Positions 8,420 through 17,608 of a DNA stretch of 64,000 nucleotides are shown piece after piece. The notes beneath the pieces are model-generated. The model made no database searches. It worked only from the letters and a program-made list of their open reading frames with translations, and was not told the origin of the DNA. The stretch comes from Castellaniella sp047971665. GTDB lineage: Bacteria; Pseudomonadota; Gammaproteobacteria; Burkholderiales; Burkholderiaceae_B. Within the stretch, counting starts at the first letter, position 1; every line of letters begins with the position of its first letter. Where the stretch lies: NCBI RefSeq assembly GCF_047971665.1, contig NZ_JBKEAA010000017.1, forward strand, positions 1 through 64,000, given 5' to 3'. The position numbers and the translations under genes are program-made.

Positions 8420-8724
8420 TGTTCTGTCTCCTGTACGATCTCGCGGGTCAGGCGGTCGAATTCGTGATTGGCGCGACGGACGTACAGGCCCGTGATCAGC
8501 ACGCTGAACACGATGACGCCGAAGCCGACCGGGAGGCCCCAGGTCATGACGCCTTCACCCAGTTTGAGCGCGAAGAGCTCCTTGTCGAACGCGATCACGC
8601 CAATGAAGCTGTAATACACCACCAGCATGATCACAGCCAGTGTCCAGCCGAAACGCAGCCGCGTGCGGCGCAGATACTGGTATTTTGGATTCGACACAAT
8701 CGATTGTGTCCGCTTGTCTCCCAT
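8416..8724 (-). CDS. DUF485 inner-membrane protein (YjcH-like)
   Basis: This 102-residue protein has two membrane helices (about residues 25-50 and 65-90) and the typical ending YVRRANHEFDRLTREIV. DUF485 proteins are encoded directly before ActP-type symporters and are thought to form part of the transport unit. The start MGDKRTQSIVSNPKYQYL is preceded by AGGAGAA. It is the first gene of the two-gene unit. The upstream 8725-8943 interval, which must hold its promoter, shows no operator I can name. Confidence 0.85.
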   Translation of the reverse strand: MGDKRTQSIVSNPKYQYLRRTRLRFGWTLAVIMLVVYYSFIGVIAFDKELFALKLGEGVMTWGLPVGFGVIVFSVLITGLYVRRANHEFDRLTREIVQETEQ

Positions 8725-8943
8725 ATTGTTCTCCTGAGTGGATGAGCGGGATAATTCGTATGGTGCGGTGCAAGATAGAAATCTGACCTTACAAGGGCCT
8801 TACATACGCCCCAACCGCTTGATTGATCAGGGAAAACACCTACCCAGGAATGCGCGTTAGAATCCAGGATCCGGTCCATCCGATGCCGCCGCGCCACACG
8901 CGACCGTCCGCGATCGCAGCGGATCGACAGACACGCGATCCGA

Positions 8944-9020
8944 CCGCCCTTAGCTCAGCTGGATAGAGCAACGGCCTTCTAAGCCGTAGGTCACTGGTTC
9001 GAATCCAGTAGGGCGGGCCA
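8944..9020 (+). tRNA. tRNA-Arg (TCT)
   Basis: The 77 nt fold as a full cloverleaf: acceptor CCGCCCT with AGGGCGG, D arm GCTCAGCTGGATAGAGC, anticodon arm ACGGC-CTTCTAA-GCCGT with anticodon TCT, T arm ACTGG-TTCGAAT-CCAGT, discriminator G and encoded CCA. It reads AGA codons. Confidence 0.95.
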
Positions 9021-9080
9021 CCAGCTCACTGGCGGCATCCCGCAGTGCAACACCCTCCATTCTTGGCAGAGGAACACATC

Positions 9081-9857
9081 ATGGCCTGGTCGGCATCCCG
9101 GTACACGATCTTCGAGAACGAACGCACCCGCCCGGTCCGCGACCTGCTGGCGGCAGTGCCGACGCGCCACCCCGCGCGGCTGGCCGACCTGGGCTGCGGC
9201 CCAGGCAATTCCACCGAAGTCCTGCGGACCCGCTATCCGGATGCCTGCATCACCGCGATCGACAGCTCCGGCGAGATGCTGACCGCCGCCCGGGCGCGGC
9301 TGCCGGAGGTCGATTTCCAGCAGACCGACATCGCCGTCTGGCAGCCCGAGGCCCCGCTCGATCTCATCCTGGCCAATGCCTCGCTGCAATGGGTTCCTGA
9401 CCATGCCGCGCTGTTCCCGAGGCTGGCGGGCTTTCTGGCGCCCGGCGGCAGCCTGGCCATCCAGATGCCCGACAATCAGGACGATCCGTTCAAGACCCTG
9501 ATGCGCGAGACGGCCACCGATCCCCGCTGGTCGGACCGCATCGGCCACGAGCGCAGCACCCGCTTTGCCGATCACCCCGTTCCCTGGTACTACGACCTGC
9601 TCAGCGCCTCTTGCGGCACCGTGAACATCTGGCGCACACGCTACTGGCATGTGCTGCCCGATGGCGTGGACGGGATCGTGGCCTGGTTCAAGGGCAGCGC
9701 CCTGCGGCCCTTTCTGGCGGCGCTGGACGAAGCCGAGCAGGCGCTCTTTCTGGCACAGTACCGCGATGCGCTGGTCCGGGCCTATCCGGTGCAGGCGGAC
9801 GGCTCGGTGCTGCTGCCGATGCCGCGGCTCTTCCTGGTCGCCACACGTCAGGGCTGA
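9081..9857 (+). CDS. tam: Trans-aconitate 2-methyltransferase
   Basis: This 258-residue SAM-dependent methyltransferase has motif I ADLGCGPGNSTE, acidic motif II AIDSSGEML, and ANASLQWVPDH followed by FLAPGGSLAIQMPDN, which together are characteristic of Tam. Tam esterifies trans-aconitate, a by-product that inhibits aconitase. The start MAWSASRYTIFENERTRPV matches family N-termini. The ATG at 9081 has AGAGGA upstream; an in-frame ATG at 9045 would add 12 unrelated residues. It stands alone after tRNA-Arg. Confidence 0.88.
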   Translation: MAWSASRYTIFENERTRPVRDLLAAVPTRHPARLADLGCGPGNSTEVLRTRYPDACITAIDSSGEMLTAARARLPEVDFQQTDIAVWQPEAPLDLILANASLQWVPDHAALFPRLAGFLAPGGSLAIQMPDNQDDPFKTLMRETATDPRWSDRIGHERSTRFADHPVPWYYDLLSASCGTVNIWRTRYWHVLPDGVDGIVAWFKGSALRPFLAALDEAEQALFLAQYRDALVRAYPVQADGSVLLPMPRLFLVATRQG

Positions 9858-10094
9858 CCGGACTCAGGCTTCAATCTTCTGGCACCCTCGATCAGGCAGC
9901 TTGCCCTCCCTGAAGGGATCAGCCTGCCCTGACAAAACTGTCCTTCTCCCGTCTGGTGACGCCCCACCCACTCGCTAGACTTGCGACTGGCACGCGCATC
10001 AATGCCATGACACAGTCCATCACCGTATAGAACAGTCTGCTCATATGATTTCAAATAAGGCACCGCAACTAAAATTGGTTGCTGCCAGTCTGTT

Positions 10095-10290
10095 ATGACC
10101 AGGCATGAAAAACTGATCACCAAACTGCAAAACCCCTCCGCCCCCTGATCAGCCACGAGGGCGTCACGGTCGCTGAACTGGCGCGCGCCTTCCAATCGGC
10201 CATCGATGAACATCCGGACGATTGCGATCAACTGGACCACAAACCGGAAATCCCATGCAAAGGTTCGTTCAACACGAGCAGACATGGCCA
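10095..10290 (+). pseudogene. Remnant of a hicA-hicB toxin-antitoxin module
   Basis: Bases 10095-10148 encode MTRHEKLITKLQNPSAP and stop, matching the start of HicA-type toxins (HEKLIxKLxNP). From 10148 another frame reads ISHEGVTVAELARAFQSAI and then DEHPDDCDQLDHKPEIPCKG, resembling the middle of HicB antitoxins (EGxTVEEL-x3-F-x2-A-Dx2-x3-C-x4-K-P-x2-P-x3-G). The rest of HicA, including its catalytic His, and both ends of HicB are missing. Only decayed fragments joined by a deletion remain. The surrounding 9858-10385 interval otherwise has no gene that I can support. Confidence 0.6.
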
Positions 10291-10385
10291 GGCGGAAACA
10301 AACCCCCGAAGACACACCGCGAAACGCGCTCCCCGCCCGCAAATGCTACAGTTCCAGGCACCATCCCGCCTTTGATTTCAACACC

Positions 10386-11663
10386 ATGCGTCACCCTTGG
10401 CCTACCGGCTCGCACCCCGCTTTTTCTTTCGCCATCGGCTGCCTGTGCCTGATGGCCGGCTCCGCCCATGCGGGCCTGTCATACCGCCTGACCAGTCCGC
10501 AGGCCAGCCCCGGCAGCACGATCGAACTCGAAGGCCTGCTGACCAACGACACCGGCGCGGCGCTCTCGAGCCCGGTCACGCAGGAACTGACCGGACAGTG
10601 GGTGGATGCCCAGGGCCGGGCCATGCCCGCGCATTTCCAGCTGCGGACTTCGCCGGACGCCATCGACCTGCCTGCCAATACCTTTACCCGCATGGCCTGG
10701 AGCGGCCAGGTCCCGCCCGGCGCACACGGCCTGCTGACCCTGCGTCTGGACGGCGTGGTCAATACCTTGCTGGCATTGCAGGTCGGCGGAACCGGATCGC
10801 CGGGCACGACGGTGACGGCGCAGACGGAATCAGGCATGGCGACGACACCCGCGCCGACTGCCGTGACGCCGGCCCCGGCGCTCGCGCCCCTGCCGGCGAC
10901 GGCGACAAACGCCTCCGAGGCTTCCGAACCGCCCCTGTCCCCTTTCGACACGTTCCGCAACGCGATTTCGCCTTACGAACCGATCTATTTCATGGTCGGC
11001 AACCGCGATGGCGCCAACGCCCGCTTCCAGGTCAGTTTCAAATACCGCCTGTTCAGCCCGGACGATCCGGCCCACCCCGGTTTCATGGACAACTGGTATC
11101 TGGGCTACACGCAGACCGCGTTGTGGGACCTGCATTCGGACTCCATCCCTTTCGTGGACACTACCTACAACCCCAGCTTTTTCTGGGCCCGCGACACGCT
11201 GTGGGAGAGCACCGGCAAGCGCTGGTCCCTGGGGCTGAATACCGGTCTCGAGCATAAATCCAATGGCAAGGACGACGAGGACTCCCGTTCGCTGAACGAT
11301 CTCTACATCCAGCCGGAGTTCAACTATCGATTCGATGGTGGCAGCACGCTGAGCTTCCAGCCGCGCTTCAAATACTATGTCTGGACCGACCGCGACATGG
11401 ATTACCCCGGTTCCCTGGGCTACGTGGACTGGAAGCTGCGCTGGGCCCAGGACGACGGCCTGATCCTGTCGGGCCTGTACCGTCAGGGCACGGAAGGCCG
11501 CAACGCGACGGAACTGACCGCCGCCTGGCCCCTGAAACGCACGTTCCTGCACATGAACGGCCATCTGTACATGCAGTATTTCCGGGGTTATGGCGAGACG
11601 CTGCTGGGCTACGATCAGAAATCCGGCTCGCAACTGCGCATCGGCATCGCGCTGGTGCCCTGA
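10386..11663 (+). CDS. pldA: Outer-membrane phospholipase A
   Basis: This 425-residue protein hydrolyses phospholipids at the outer membrane. A signal peptide ends at SAHA-G near residue 29. The catalytic motif is EHKSNGKDDEDSRSLN with His290, Ser292 and Asn304, the same spacing as the H-S-N triad of E. coli PldA (142, 144, 156). Beta-strand-rich sequence and a final FRGYGETLLGYD segment complete the barrel. The N-terminal 150 residues before the barrel form an extra domain ending in an Ala/Pro/Thr-rich linker absent from the E. coli enzyme. The ATG at 10386 gives the proper signal peptide. The gene is followed after 12 nt by an LtaS-like gene. Confidence 0.88.
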   Translation: MRHPWPTGSHPAFSFAIGCLCLMAGSAHAGLSYRLTSPQASPGSTIELEGLLTNDTGAALSSPVTQELTGQWVDAQGRAMPAHFQLRTSPDAIDLPANTFTRMAWSGQVPPGAHGLLTLRLDGVVNTLLALQVGGTGSPGTTVTAQTESGMATTPAPTAVTPAPALAPLPATATNASEASEPPLSPFDTFRNAISPYEPIYFMVGNRDGANARFQVSFKYRLFSPDDPAHPGFMDNWYLGYTQTALWDLHSDSIPFVDTTYNPSFFWARDTLWESTGKRWSLGLNTGLEHKSNGKDDEDSRSLNDLYIQPEFNYRFDGGSTLSFQPRFKYYVWTDRDMDYPGSLGYVDWKLRWAQDDGLILSGLYRQGTEGRNATELTAAWPLKRTFLHMNGHLYMQYFRGYGETLLGYDQKSGSQLRIGIALVP

Positions 11664-11675
11664 GGAAACCACGCC

Positions 11676-13577
11676 ATGTTCACCCAGATCGGGATTTTCG
11701 CCCTGGCCTCCCTGGCGCTGCTGATGCTCAGCCGCCTGCTGCTGACGGCCTGGCTCTGGCCCCGCGTCCAGGCGGCGGGCGGCCCCTGGCCGATCTTCCG
11801 CTGGGGCCTGCGCATCGACCTGAACCAGATCGCCATGTGGGCCGGGATCCCGCTGCTGCTGGCGCCCTGGCTGGGCGACCGGCCGGTCGCCATTTTCCTG
11901 ACGGGGATCTGGCTGCAGGTCGTCTGGCTGCTGTTCGTGCTGCTGGAGGTCTCCACGCCCCAATTCATCCAGGAATACGACAGCCGCCCCAACCGGCTGT
12001 ACATCGACTATCTGAAATACCCGAAAGAGGTCTTCGGCATGCTCTGGAAAGGCTACAAGCCGGTCCTGCTGGGCGCCGCCGTGGGCCTGGGCCTGGCCGC
12101 CTGGCTGGGTCACACGCTGTTCGCCCGGGCGCAGCCCGACGCCCTGCCCGCCTGGCCCTGGCGCATCCTGCTGACGCTGGTTTTCGCGGCCCTCATCGCG
12201 CTGGCCATCCGGGGCACGCTGGGCCATCGCCCGATCAACCCGGCTTCGGTGGCCTGGTGCGGCGACAGCCTGCTCAACACGCTGCCGCTGACATCCCTGT
12301 ACAACGTGCTGTTCGCCCTGTACGCCATCAAGAACGAGCGGTCGGCGGCCGATGTCTACGGCGACCTGCCCGACCCCGAACTGCACACGATCATCCAGAC
12401 ACAGGCAGGCCTGCCGCCCGGTCCGGCCGGGCTGCCTACCTTGCACACGCAATCTCCCAGCCAGCCATCGGCGCGCCCCCGCAACCTGGTCCTGATCGTC
12501 GAAGAGAGCCTCGGGGCCCAGTATGTCGGCAACCTGGGCGGCGCGGGTCTGACGCCCTGCCTGGATGCCCTGGCGGCCGGGGGCTGGAATTTCACTCGCG
12601 CCTACGCCACCGGCACCCGCTCGGTGCGCGGCCTGGAGGCGGTCACGGCGGGCTTTCCGCCAACCCTGTCGGACGCCGCGCTGCGCCTGAGCGGCGCCCA
12701 GAGCCGGTTCTTCACCCTGGCTCAACTGCTCAAACGACACGGCTACCGTTCGCGCTTCATCTACGGCGGAGAGGCCCATTTCGACAACATGAAAAGCTTC
12801 TTCCTGGGCAACGGCTTCGACGAGTTGCACGACCTGCCGACCTTCGATGCGCCGGCCTTTGTGGGCACCTGGGGAGCCAGCGACGAGGACATGTTCGACA
12901 AGCTGCATGCGTTGCTGTCGCAGGGCGGCCCACAGCCCACCCTGCACCTGGCTTTTTCGGTCAGCAACCACACGCCCTGGGAATACCCGGCCGGCCGCAT
13001 CCCGACCGACGGCGATCCGGCCACCGTCGAGAACACAGTGCGTTATGCCGACTGGGCCATTGGCCGCTTTTTCGAGCAGGCCCGCGCCAGCGCCTACTGG
13101 AACGACACGGTCTTTCTGATCGTGGCCGACCACGATGCCCGCGTCGGCGGTGCCCAGCGCATCCCGCTGCGCCATTTCCACATTCCGGCCCTGATCCTGG
13201 GCGCGGGGGTCGAAGCATGTCGCGACGAGCGCATCATCAGCCAGATCGATCTGCCGCCGACCCTGCTGTCATTGATCGGCATCGACGATGCCCATCCCAT
13301 GATCGGTCACGATCTGACGCGCACCCACACGGGCGGGCGCGCCATGATGCAATATGAGGAGCACTACGGCTACCTGCGCGGTGACACGCTGACAGTGCTG
13401 GAGCCACACCAGCCCGCGCATTTCTATCGTTACGAAGTGCCTGACGGCTACGCGCCACTGGCCCCGGATCCCGAACTTGGCCGCATCGCGCTGGCCCATG
13501 CCTTGTGGCCCACCTGGGCCTACCGCCACCAGGCCCATACGCTGCCGGAACTGCGGCTGCCCGGTCAGCCCTCATGA
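11676..13577 (+). CDS. LtaS-like membrane sulfatase-fold phosphotransferase
   Basis: This 633-residue protein has about five N-terminal membrane helices (residues 1-210) and a periplasmic alkaline-phosphatase-fold domain (about 270-560). Visible are NLVLIVEESLGAQY (metal site), AYATGTRSVRGLEAV with likely nucleophile Thr314, and IVADHDARVG near the second metal site. Relatives include lipoteichoic acid synthase, OpgB and other phosphoglycerol or phosphoethanolamine transferases. In Gram-negatives this class modifies envelope glycans or lipids. It lies 12 nt after pldA, suggesting joint expression of two phospholipid-active envelope enzymes. The acceptor is unknown. Confidence 0.82.
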   Translation: MFTQIGIFALASLALLMLSRLLLTAWLWPRVQAAGGPWPIFRWGLRIDLNQIAMWAGIPLLLAPWLGDRPVAIFLTGIWLQVVWLLFVLLEVSTPQFIQEYDSRPNRLYIDYLKYPKEVFGMLWKGYKPVLLGAAVGLGLAAWLGHTLFARAQPDALPAWPWRILLTLVFAALIALAIRGTLGHRPINPASVAWCGDSLLNTLPLTSLYNVLFALYAIKNERSAADVYGDLPDPELHTIIQTQAGLPPGPAGLPTLHTQSPSQPSARPRNLVLIVEESLGAQYVGNLGGAGLTPCLDALAAGGWNFTRAYATGTRSVRGLEAVTAGFPPTLSDAALRLSGAQSRFFTLAQLLKRHGYRSRFIYGGEAHFDNMKSFFLGNGFDELHDLPTFDAPAFVGTWGASDEDMFDKLHALLSQGGPQPTLHLAFSVSNHTPWEYPAGRIPTDGDPATVENTVRYADWAIGRFFEQARASAYWNDTVFLIVADHDARVGGAQRIPLRHFHIPALILGAGVEACRDERIISQIDLPPTLLSLIGIDDAHPMIGHDLTRTHTGGRAMMQYEEHYGYLRGDTLTVLEPHQPAHFYRYEVPDGYAPLAPDPELGRIALAHALWPTWAYRHQAHTLPELRLPGQPS

Positions 13578-13595
13578 TAGAATTTGCGGTCCAGT

Positions 13596-13672
13596 CGGGG
13601 CGTAGCGCAGCCTGGTAGCGCATCTGCTTTGGGAGCAGAGGGTCGCATGTTCGAATCATGTCGCCCCGACCA
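13596..13672 (+). tRNA. tRNA-Pro (TGG)
   Basis: The 77 nt form a cloverleaf: acceptor CGGGGCG with CGCCCCG, D arm GCGCAGCCTGGTAGCGC, anticodon arm TCTGC-TTTGGGA-GCAGA with anticodon TGG, T arm GCATG-TTCGAAT-CATGT, encoded CCA. It begins 18 nt after the LtaS-like gene. Confidence 0.95.
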
Positions 13673-13693
13673 ACCATGTTCAAGGAAACCGCA

Positions 13694-14104
13694 ATGTCTT
13701 CTTCCTCATGTGACGATCTGGGCAAACTGATTCTGCGCCTGGGCCTGGGCATCATGCTGTTGCTGCACGGCCTGGCCAAACTGGATGGCGGCGTCGGCTG
13801 GATCGTGGACATGATGGGCCAGCGTGGTCTGCCGGGTTTCGTGGCCTACGGCGTCTATATCGGCGAGATCATCGCGCCGATCCTGATCATTCTGGGCCTG
13901 TTCACCCGCCTCGCGGGCCTGCTTTCCGTCGTCAACATGCTGTTCGCCATCGGCCTGGTCCACATGCCCGAACTGCTTAGCCTCGGTCGGACCGGCGGCT
14001 GGGCCCTGGAGCTCCAGGGCATGTTCCTGGTCGCCAGCCTCGCGGTTGCGCTGCTGGGCGCGGGAGGCTACAGCCTGGGCGGACGCAACGGCCGCTGGAA
14101 CTGA
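13694..14104 (+). CDS. DoxX-family membrane protein
   Basis: This 136-residue protein has four membrane helices. The signatures LILRLGLGIMLLLHGLAKL near the N-terminus and YIGEIIAPILIILGLFTRLA are typical of DoxX/YphA proteins. Members are linked to redox and sulfur metabolism in some bacteria, but the function here is unknown. The ATG at 13694 has AAGGAA 6 nt upstream; an ATG 18 nt earlier would start only 4 nt after tRNA-Pro. No partner gene adjoins. Confidence 0.8.
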   Translation: MSSSSCDDLGKLILRLGLGIMLLLHGLAKLDGGVGWIVDMMGQRGLPGFVAYGVYIGEIIAPILIILGLFTRLAGLLSVVNMLFAIGLVHMPELLSLGRTGGWALELQGMFLVASLAVALLGAGGYSLGGRNGRWN

Positions 14105-14221
14105 TCCCGGCCGGCCCCCTCCCGCACGAAACAGGGCCCGCGCTGGCGGGCTCGATGACCCCGCAGTACCATGTCCTCCTCGTCCCCGCCCGCATCGCAG
14201 GGGACACGACAAGGAGACATC

Positions 14222-15844
14222 ATGCTGCACGCGCAAGGCGACTATCGGCAGACCCGGGATGCATTCGCCTGGGTGGTGCCTGAACGCTACAACATCGGAG
14301 TGGATGTCTGCGACCGCTGGGCCGACGGCAGCGGTCGTCTGGCCTTGATCGTGGATCGCGGTGACGCGCCGGCGCGGCACTATACCTTCGATCAGCTCAA
14401 GCACTGGTCCGACCGGCTGGCACTGGCGCTGCGCGCCCGGGGCGTGTCCCGGGGCGACCGGGTGGGCATTCTGGTACCGCAATCACTGGAGACGGCGCTG
14501 GCCCATCTGGCGGCCTACAAGCTCGGCGCCATCGCCGTGCCGCTGTTCACCTTGTTCGGCACCGACGCCCTGCACTACCGCCTGAGCCATTCGGGCGCCC
14601 GCGCGCTGATCACCCACACCGAGAGTCTGGCCAAGATCGCCGCGATCCGTCAGGACCTGCCGGATCTGGGCTGTGTGCTGGACATCGATGCGGAGTCCGG
14701 CGACACCTCATTCTGGGAGGCGGTCGAGTCGCAGGACGGGCTGGGATTCGTTCCTGTGGAGACGGCCGCCGACGATCCGGCCGTCATCATCTATACCTCC
14801 GGCACCACGGGCAAACCCAAGGGCGCCTTGCACGCGCACCGGGTGCTACCCGGCCATCTGCCGGGGGTGGAGATGTCCCATAATTTCTTTCCCGATCGCG
14901 CCACGCTGATGTGGACGCCCGCAGACTGGGCCTGGATCGGCGGATTGCTGGATGTCCTGATGCCGTCCTGGCACCACGGCGTGGCCGTCCTGGCCTGCCG
15001 CTTCTCGAAATTCGACGCCGCCACGGCCTGGCAACTGATGGCCAAGCATCGGGTCAGTCATACTTTTTTGCCGCCCACGGCCCTGAAGATGCTGCGCACG
15101 CTGCCGGATCCCGAACGCCTTGGCCGCCTGAGTCTGGTCTCGGTGGCCAGCGGCGGCGAGTCCCTGGGACCGCAACTGATCGATTGGGGCCGCCGGACGC
15201 TGGGGGTGACGATCAATGAGTTCTACGGGCAGACCGAGTGCAACATGATCGTCTCGTCCTGCGCGACGCTGTTCGAGCCTCGCGTGGGCGCCATGGGCCG
15301 GCCGGTACCAGGCCACGATGTGCGCATCATCGACGAGGACGGCCGGATTCAGCCGCCGGGGGTCGAGGGACACATTGCCGTGCATCGGCCCGATCCGGTG
15401 ATGTTCCTGCAATACTGGCGGAACCCGGAGGCCACCGCCGGTGCCTTCATCGGAGACTGGCTGGTAACGGGCGACCGGGGCCTGCGCGACGAGGAGGGTT
15501 TCCTCTGGTTCAAGGGCCGGGGCGACGATGTGATCACCAGCGCCGGCTACCGCATCGGTCCGGGGCCGATCGAGGACTGTCTGCTGGGCCATCCGGCCGT
15601 GCGCATGGCGGCGGTGATCGGGGTGCCCGACCCGGAGCGCACGGAGATCGTCAAGGCCTGTATCGTCCTGAACGAGGGCTATGCAGGCGATGCCGCGCTG
15701 ATCGCGGAAATCCAGGATCATGTGCGTCGCAAGGTCGCCGCGCATGAGTATCCCCGGCTGATCGAGTTCATGGACAGTCTGCCGATGACGACCACGGGCA
15801 AGGTGCAGCGCGGCCTGCTGCGGGAGCGGCATCTGGGGGGGTAG
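14222..15844 (+). CDS. AMP-dependent acyl-CoA synthetase
   Basis: This 540-residue adenylate-forming enzyme activates a carboxylic acid to its CoA thioester. The P-loop-like motif IIYTSGTTGKPKGALH, the FYGQTECN core, TGDRGLRDEEGFLWFKGRGDD and the C-terminal TTTGKVQRGLLR with the catalytic Lys are all present. The sequence resembles acetyl/medium-chain acyl-CoA synthetases of the ACSM-like branch; the exact acid is not evident. The ATG at 14222 has AAGGAG 6 nt upstream. The gene is convergent with pstB and the two ends are separated by a large palindrome. Confidence 0.85.
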   Translation: MLHAQGDYRQTRDAFAWVVPERYNIGVDVCDRWADGSGRLALIVDRGDAPARHYTFDQLKHWSDRLALALRARGVSRGDRVGILVPQSLETALAHLAAYKLGAIAVPLFTLFGTDALHYRLSHSGARALITHTESLAKIAAIRQDLPDLGCVLDIDAESGDTSFWEAVESQDGLGFVPVETAADDPAVIIYTSGTTGKPKGALHAHRVLPGHLPGVEMSHNFFPDRATLMWTPADWAWIGGLLDVLMPSWHHGVAVLACRFSKFDAATAWQLMAKHRVSHTFLPPTALKMLRTLPDPERLGRLSLVSVASGGESLGPQLIDWGRRTLGVTINEFYGQTECNMIVSSCATLFEPRVGAMGRPVPGHDVRIIDEDGRIQPPGVEGHIAVHRPDPVMFLQYWRNPEATAGAFIGDWLVTGDRGLRDEEGFLWFKGRGDDVITSAGYRIGPGPIEDCLLGHPAVRMAAVIGVPDPERTEIVKACIVLNEGYAGDAALIAEIQDHVRRKVAAHEYPRLIEFMDSLPMTTTGKVQRGLLRERHLGG

Positions 15845-15902
15845 CTCATAGGGGGCTTCTCAAGCCGGGGCGGCCCTCCACCTCGCAACTTGTACGCCGC
15901 TC

Positions 15903-15957
15903 GGATGAAACAGGCACGAAACAGTCCGCAGGGACTATTTCATGTCCTGTTTCATCC
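15903..15957. repeat. Long palindrome (25-bp arms) overlapping the pstB stop
   Basis: The left arm 15903-15927 starts GGATGAAACAGGCACG and the right arm 15932-15957 ends CCTGTTTCATCC. The loop is GCAG, with two mismatches and a one-base bulge. The pstB stop codon lies in the right arm. The flank CTTGTACGCCGCTCGG precedes it, almost the same as at 19838. It sits between convergent genes and so may end both transcripts, although no U-tract follows on either side. Confidence 0.75.
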
Positions 15958-16743
15958 AAATCTCCCTGTAATGTAGTCTTCGGTTTCTTTGCGGGAGGGC
16001 TTGATGAAGATCTGGTCGGTGTGGCCGAATTCCATCAACTCGCCCAGGTACATGTAGGCGGTGTAGTCGGAGCAGCGCGCGGCCTGTTGCATGTTGTGGG
16101 TGACGATGACCACGGTGTAGTCGGATTTCAGTTCGGCGATGAGTTCCTCGATTCTGGCCGTGGAGATCGGGTCCAGCGCGGAGCACGGCTCGTCGAGCAG
16201 CAGGACTTCGGGCTTGATCGCCACGCCGCGCGCGATGCACAGGCGCTGCTGCTGGCCGCCGGACAGGCCGTTGCCGCTTTGCCCAAGCTTGTCCTTGACC
16301 TCATTCCACAGGGCGGCCTTGGTCAGGGCCCATTCCACGCGCTCATCCATCTCGCCCTTGCTCAGGCGTTCGAACAACCGCACGCCAAAGGCGATGTTGT
16401 CGTAGATACTCATGGGAAACGGCGTGGGTTTCTGGAACACCATGCCGACCTTGGCGCGGATCAGGGAAATATCCAGCCGGGAATTGAGCAGATCCTCGCC
16501 GTCCAGTTCGATGGAGCCTTCGGCGCGCTGGCCCGGATAGAGCTCGAACATGCGGTTGAACGTGCGCAGCAACGTAGACTTGCCGCAGCCCGACGGACCG
16601 ATGAAGGCCGTGACCTTGTTTTCGGCGATATCCATGTTGATATCGCGCAAGGCGTGGAAACTGCCATAGTGAAAGTTCAGGTTGCGCACAGCGAGCTTGG
16701 TGCGCTCTTGGACGTCAGGCGAGGTCGAAATCATGGTCGGCAT
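15952..16743 (-). CDS. pstB: Phosphate ABC transporter ATPase
   Basis: This 263-residue cytoplasmic ATPase drives the high-affinity phosphate importer. Walker A is GPSGCGKSTLLRTFNR, the signature is LSGGQQQRLCIAR and Walker B is VLLLDEPCSALDP. NFHYGSFHALRDINM at the N-terminus and the ending DYITGRFG are characteristic of PstB. The start is taken at 16743, 5 nt after the pstA stop; a Met at 16734 is an alternative, and neither has a strong ribosome site. No phoU follows, which is unusual for pst operons. The stop lies inside a palindrome. Confidence 0.93.
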   Translation of the reverse strand: MPTMISTSPDVQERTKLAVRNLNFHYGSFHALRDINMDIAENKVTAFIGPSGCGKSTLLRTFNRMFELYPGQRAEGSIELDGEDLLNSRLDISLIRAKVGMVFQKPTPFPMSIYDNIAFGVRLFERLSKGEMDERVEWALTKAALWNEVKDKLGQSGNGLSGGQQQRLCIARGVAIKPEVLLLDEPCSALDPISTARIEELIAELKSDYTVVIVTHNMQQAARCSDYTAYMYLGELMEFGHTDQIFIKPSRKETEDYITGRFG

Positions 16744-16747
16744 CGGA

Positions 16748-17608
16748 TTATTTGTGGAACAGGCTGCGGGCAGCAATGTTGATCCCCAGCACCAGCAGGG
16801 TGATCAGCGTGGCGCCCGCCCAGGCGAGCCGGTTCCAGTCCTCGAACGGGCTGGCGGCGTACTGGAAGATCACCACCGGCAGGTTGGCGATGGGCGCATT
16901 CATGTTCAGCGACATGAACTGGTTGTTCAATGCGGTAAAGAGCAGGGGCGCGGTTTCGCCGGCGATACGGGCCACAGCCAGCAGAATGCCGGTGATGATG
17001 CCCGAGCGCGCGGCCTTGTAGCAGATGAAGACGATGACGCGCCACTGCGGGCAGCCCAGGGCCGCGGCGGCCTCGCGCAGGCTGTTGGGCACCAGGCTCA
17101 GCATGTTGTCCGTGGCCCGGACCACCACCGGGATGACCAGGATCGCCAGCGCGAAGGCGCCCGCCCAGCCGGAATAATGGCCGACCTGCGCCACGTAGAT
17201 GGCGTAGATGAACAGGCCGATGATGATGGAGGGCGCCGACAGCAGCACATCGTTCAGGAACCGTGTGGCCGGCGCGAGCCAGCCCCGGCGGCCGTATTCG
17301 GCCAGATAGGTGCCGGCCAGCACCCCGATGGGCGTGCCGATCAGGGTCCCCACGGCCGACATCAGCACGCTGCCGATGATGGCGTTCAGCAGACCGCCGT
17401 CCGCGCCGGGGGGCGGCGTGCTCTCCCACAGCAGCGATGGCGACAGGGCGGCGCCGCCCTTGATCAGCAGCGTCAGGATGATCCAGGCAAGCCAGAACAG
17501 GCCCGAGGCCAGCGTCAGGCCCGAAAGCCCGAGCATCAGGCGATTGAACAGACGCCGGCGCCGGTAGATCGGATTGTCGATGACGATAAGAGAGTCGGAT
17601 ACAGGCAT
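16748..17608 (-). CDS. pstA: Phosphate ABC transporter permease A
   Basis: This 286-residue protein has six membrane helices and the permease EAA-type loop LREAAAALGCPQWRV before helix 5. The segments GTLIGTPIGVLAGTYLAEYG and IARIAGETAPLLFTA (DNA: GETAPLLFT) are diagnostic for PstA. It pairs with PstC to form the channel for phosphate. Its start directly abuts the pstC stop with one base shared, indicating translational coupling, and pstB follows closely. Confidence 0.93.
   Translation of the reverse strand: MPVSDSLIVIDNPIYRRRRLFNRLMLGLSGLTLASGLFWLAWIILTLLIKGGAALSPSLLWESTPPPGADGGLLNAIIGSVLMSAVGTLIGTPIGVLAGTYLAEYGRRGWLAPATRFLNDVLLSAPSIIIGLFIYAIYVAQVGHYSGWAGAFALAILVIPVVVRATDNMLSLVPNSLREAAAALGCPQWRVIVFICYKAARSGIITGILLAVARIAGETAPLLFTALNNQFMSLNMNAPIANLPVVIFQYAASPFEDWNRLAWAGATLITLLVLGINIAARSLFHK

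Noticed and set aside
10830..13181. 783-residue minus-strand frame opposite pldA and the LtaS-like gene
   Set aside because: No recognisable motifs, Gln/Arg/Gly-rich; an antisense shadow.
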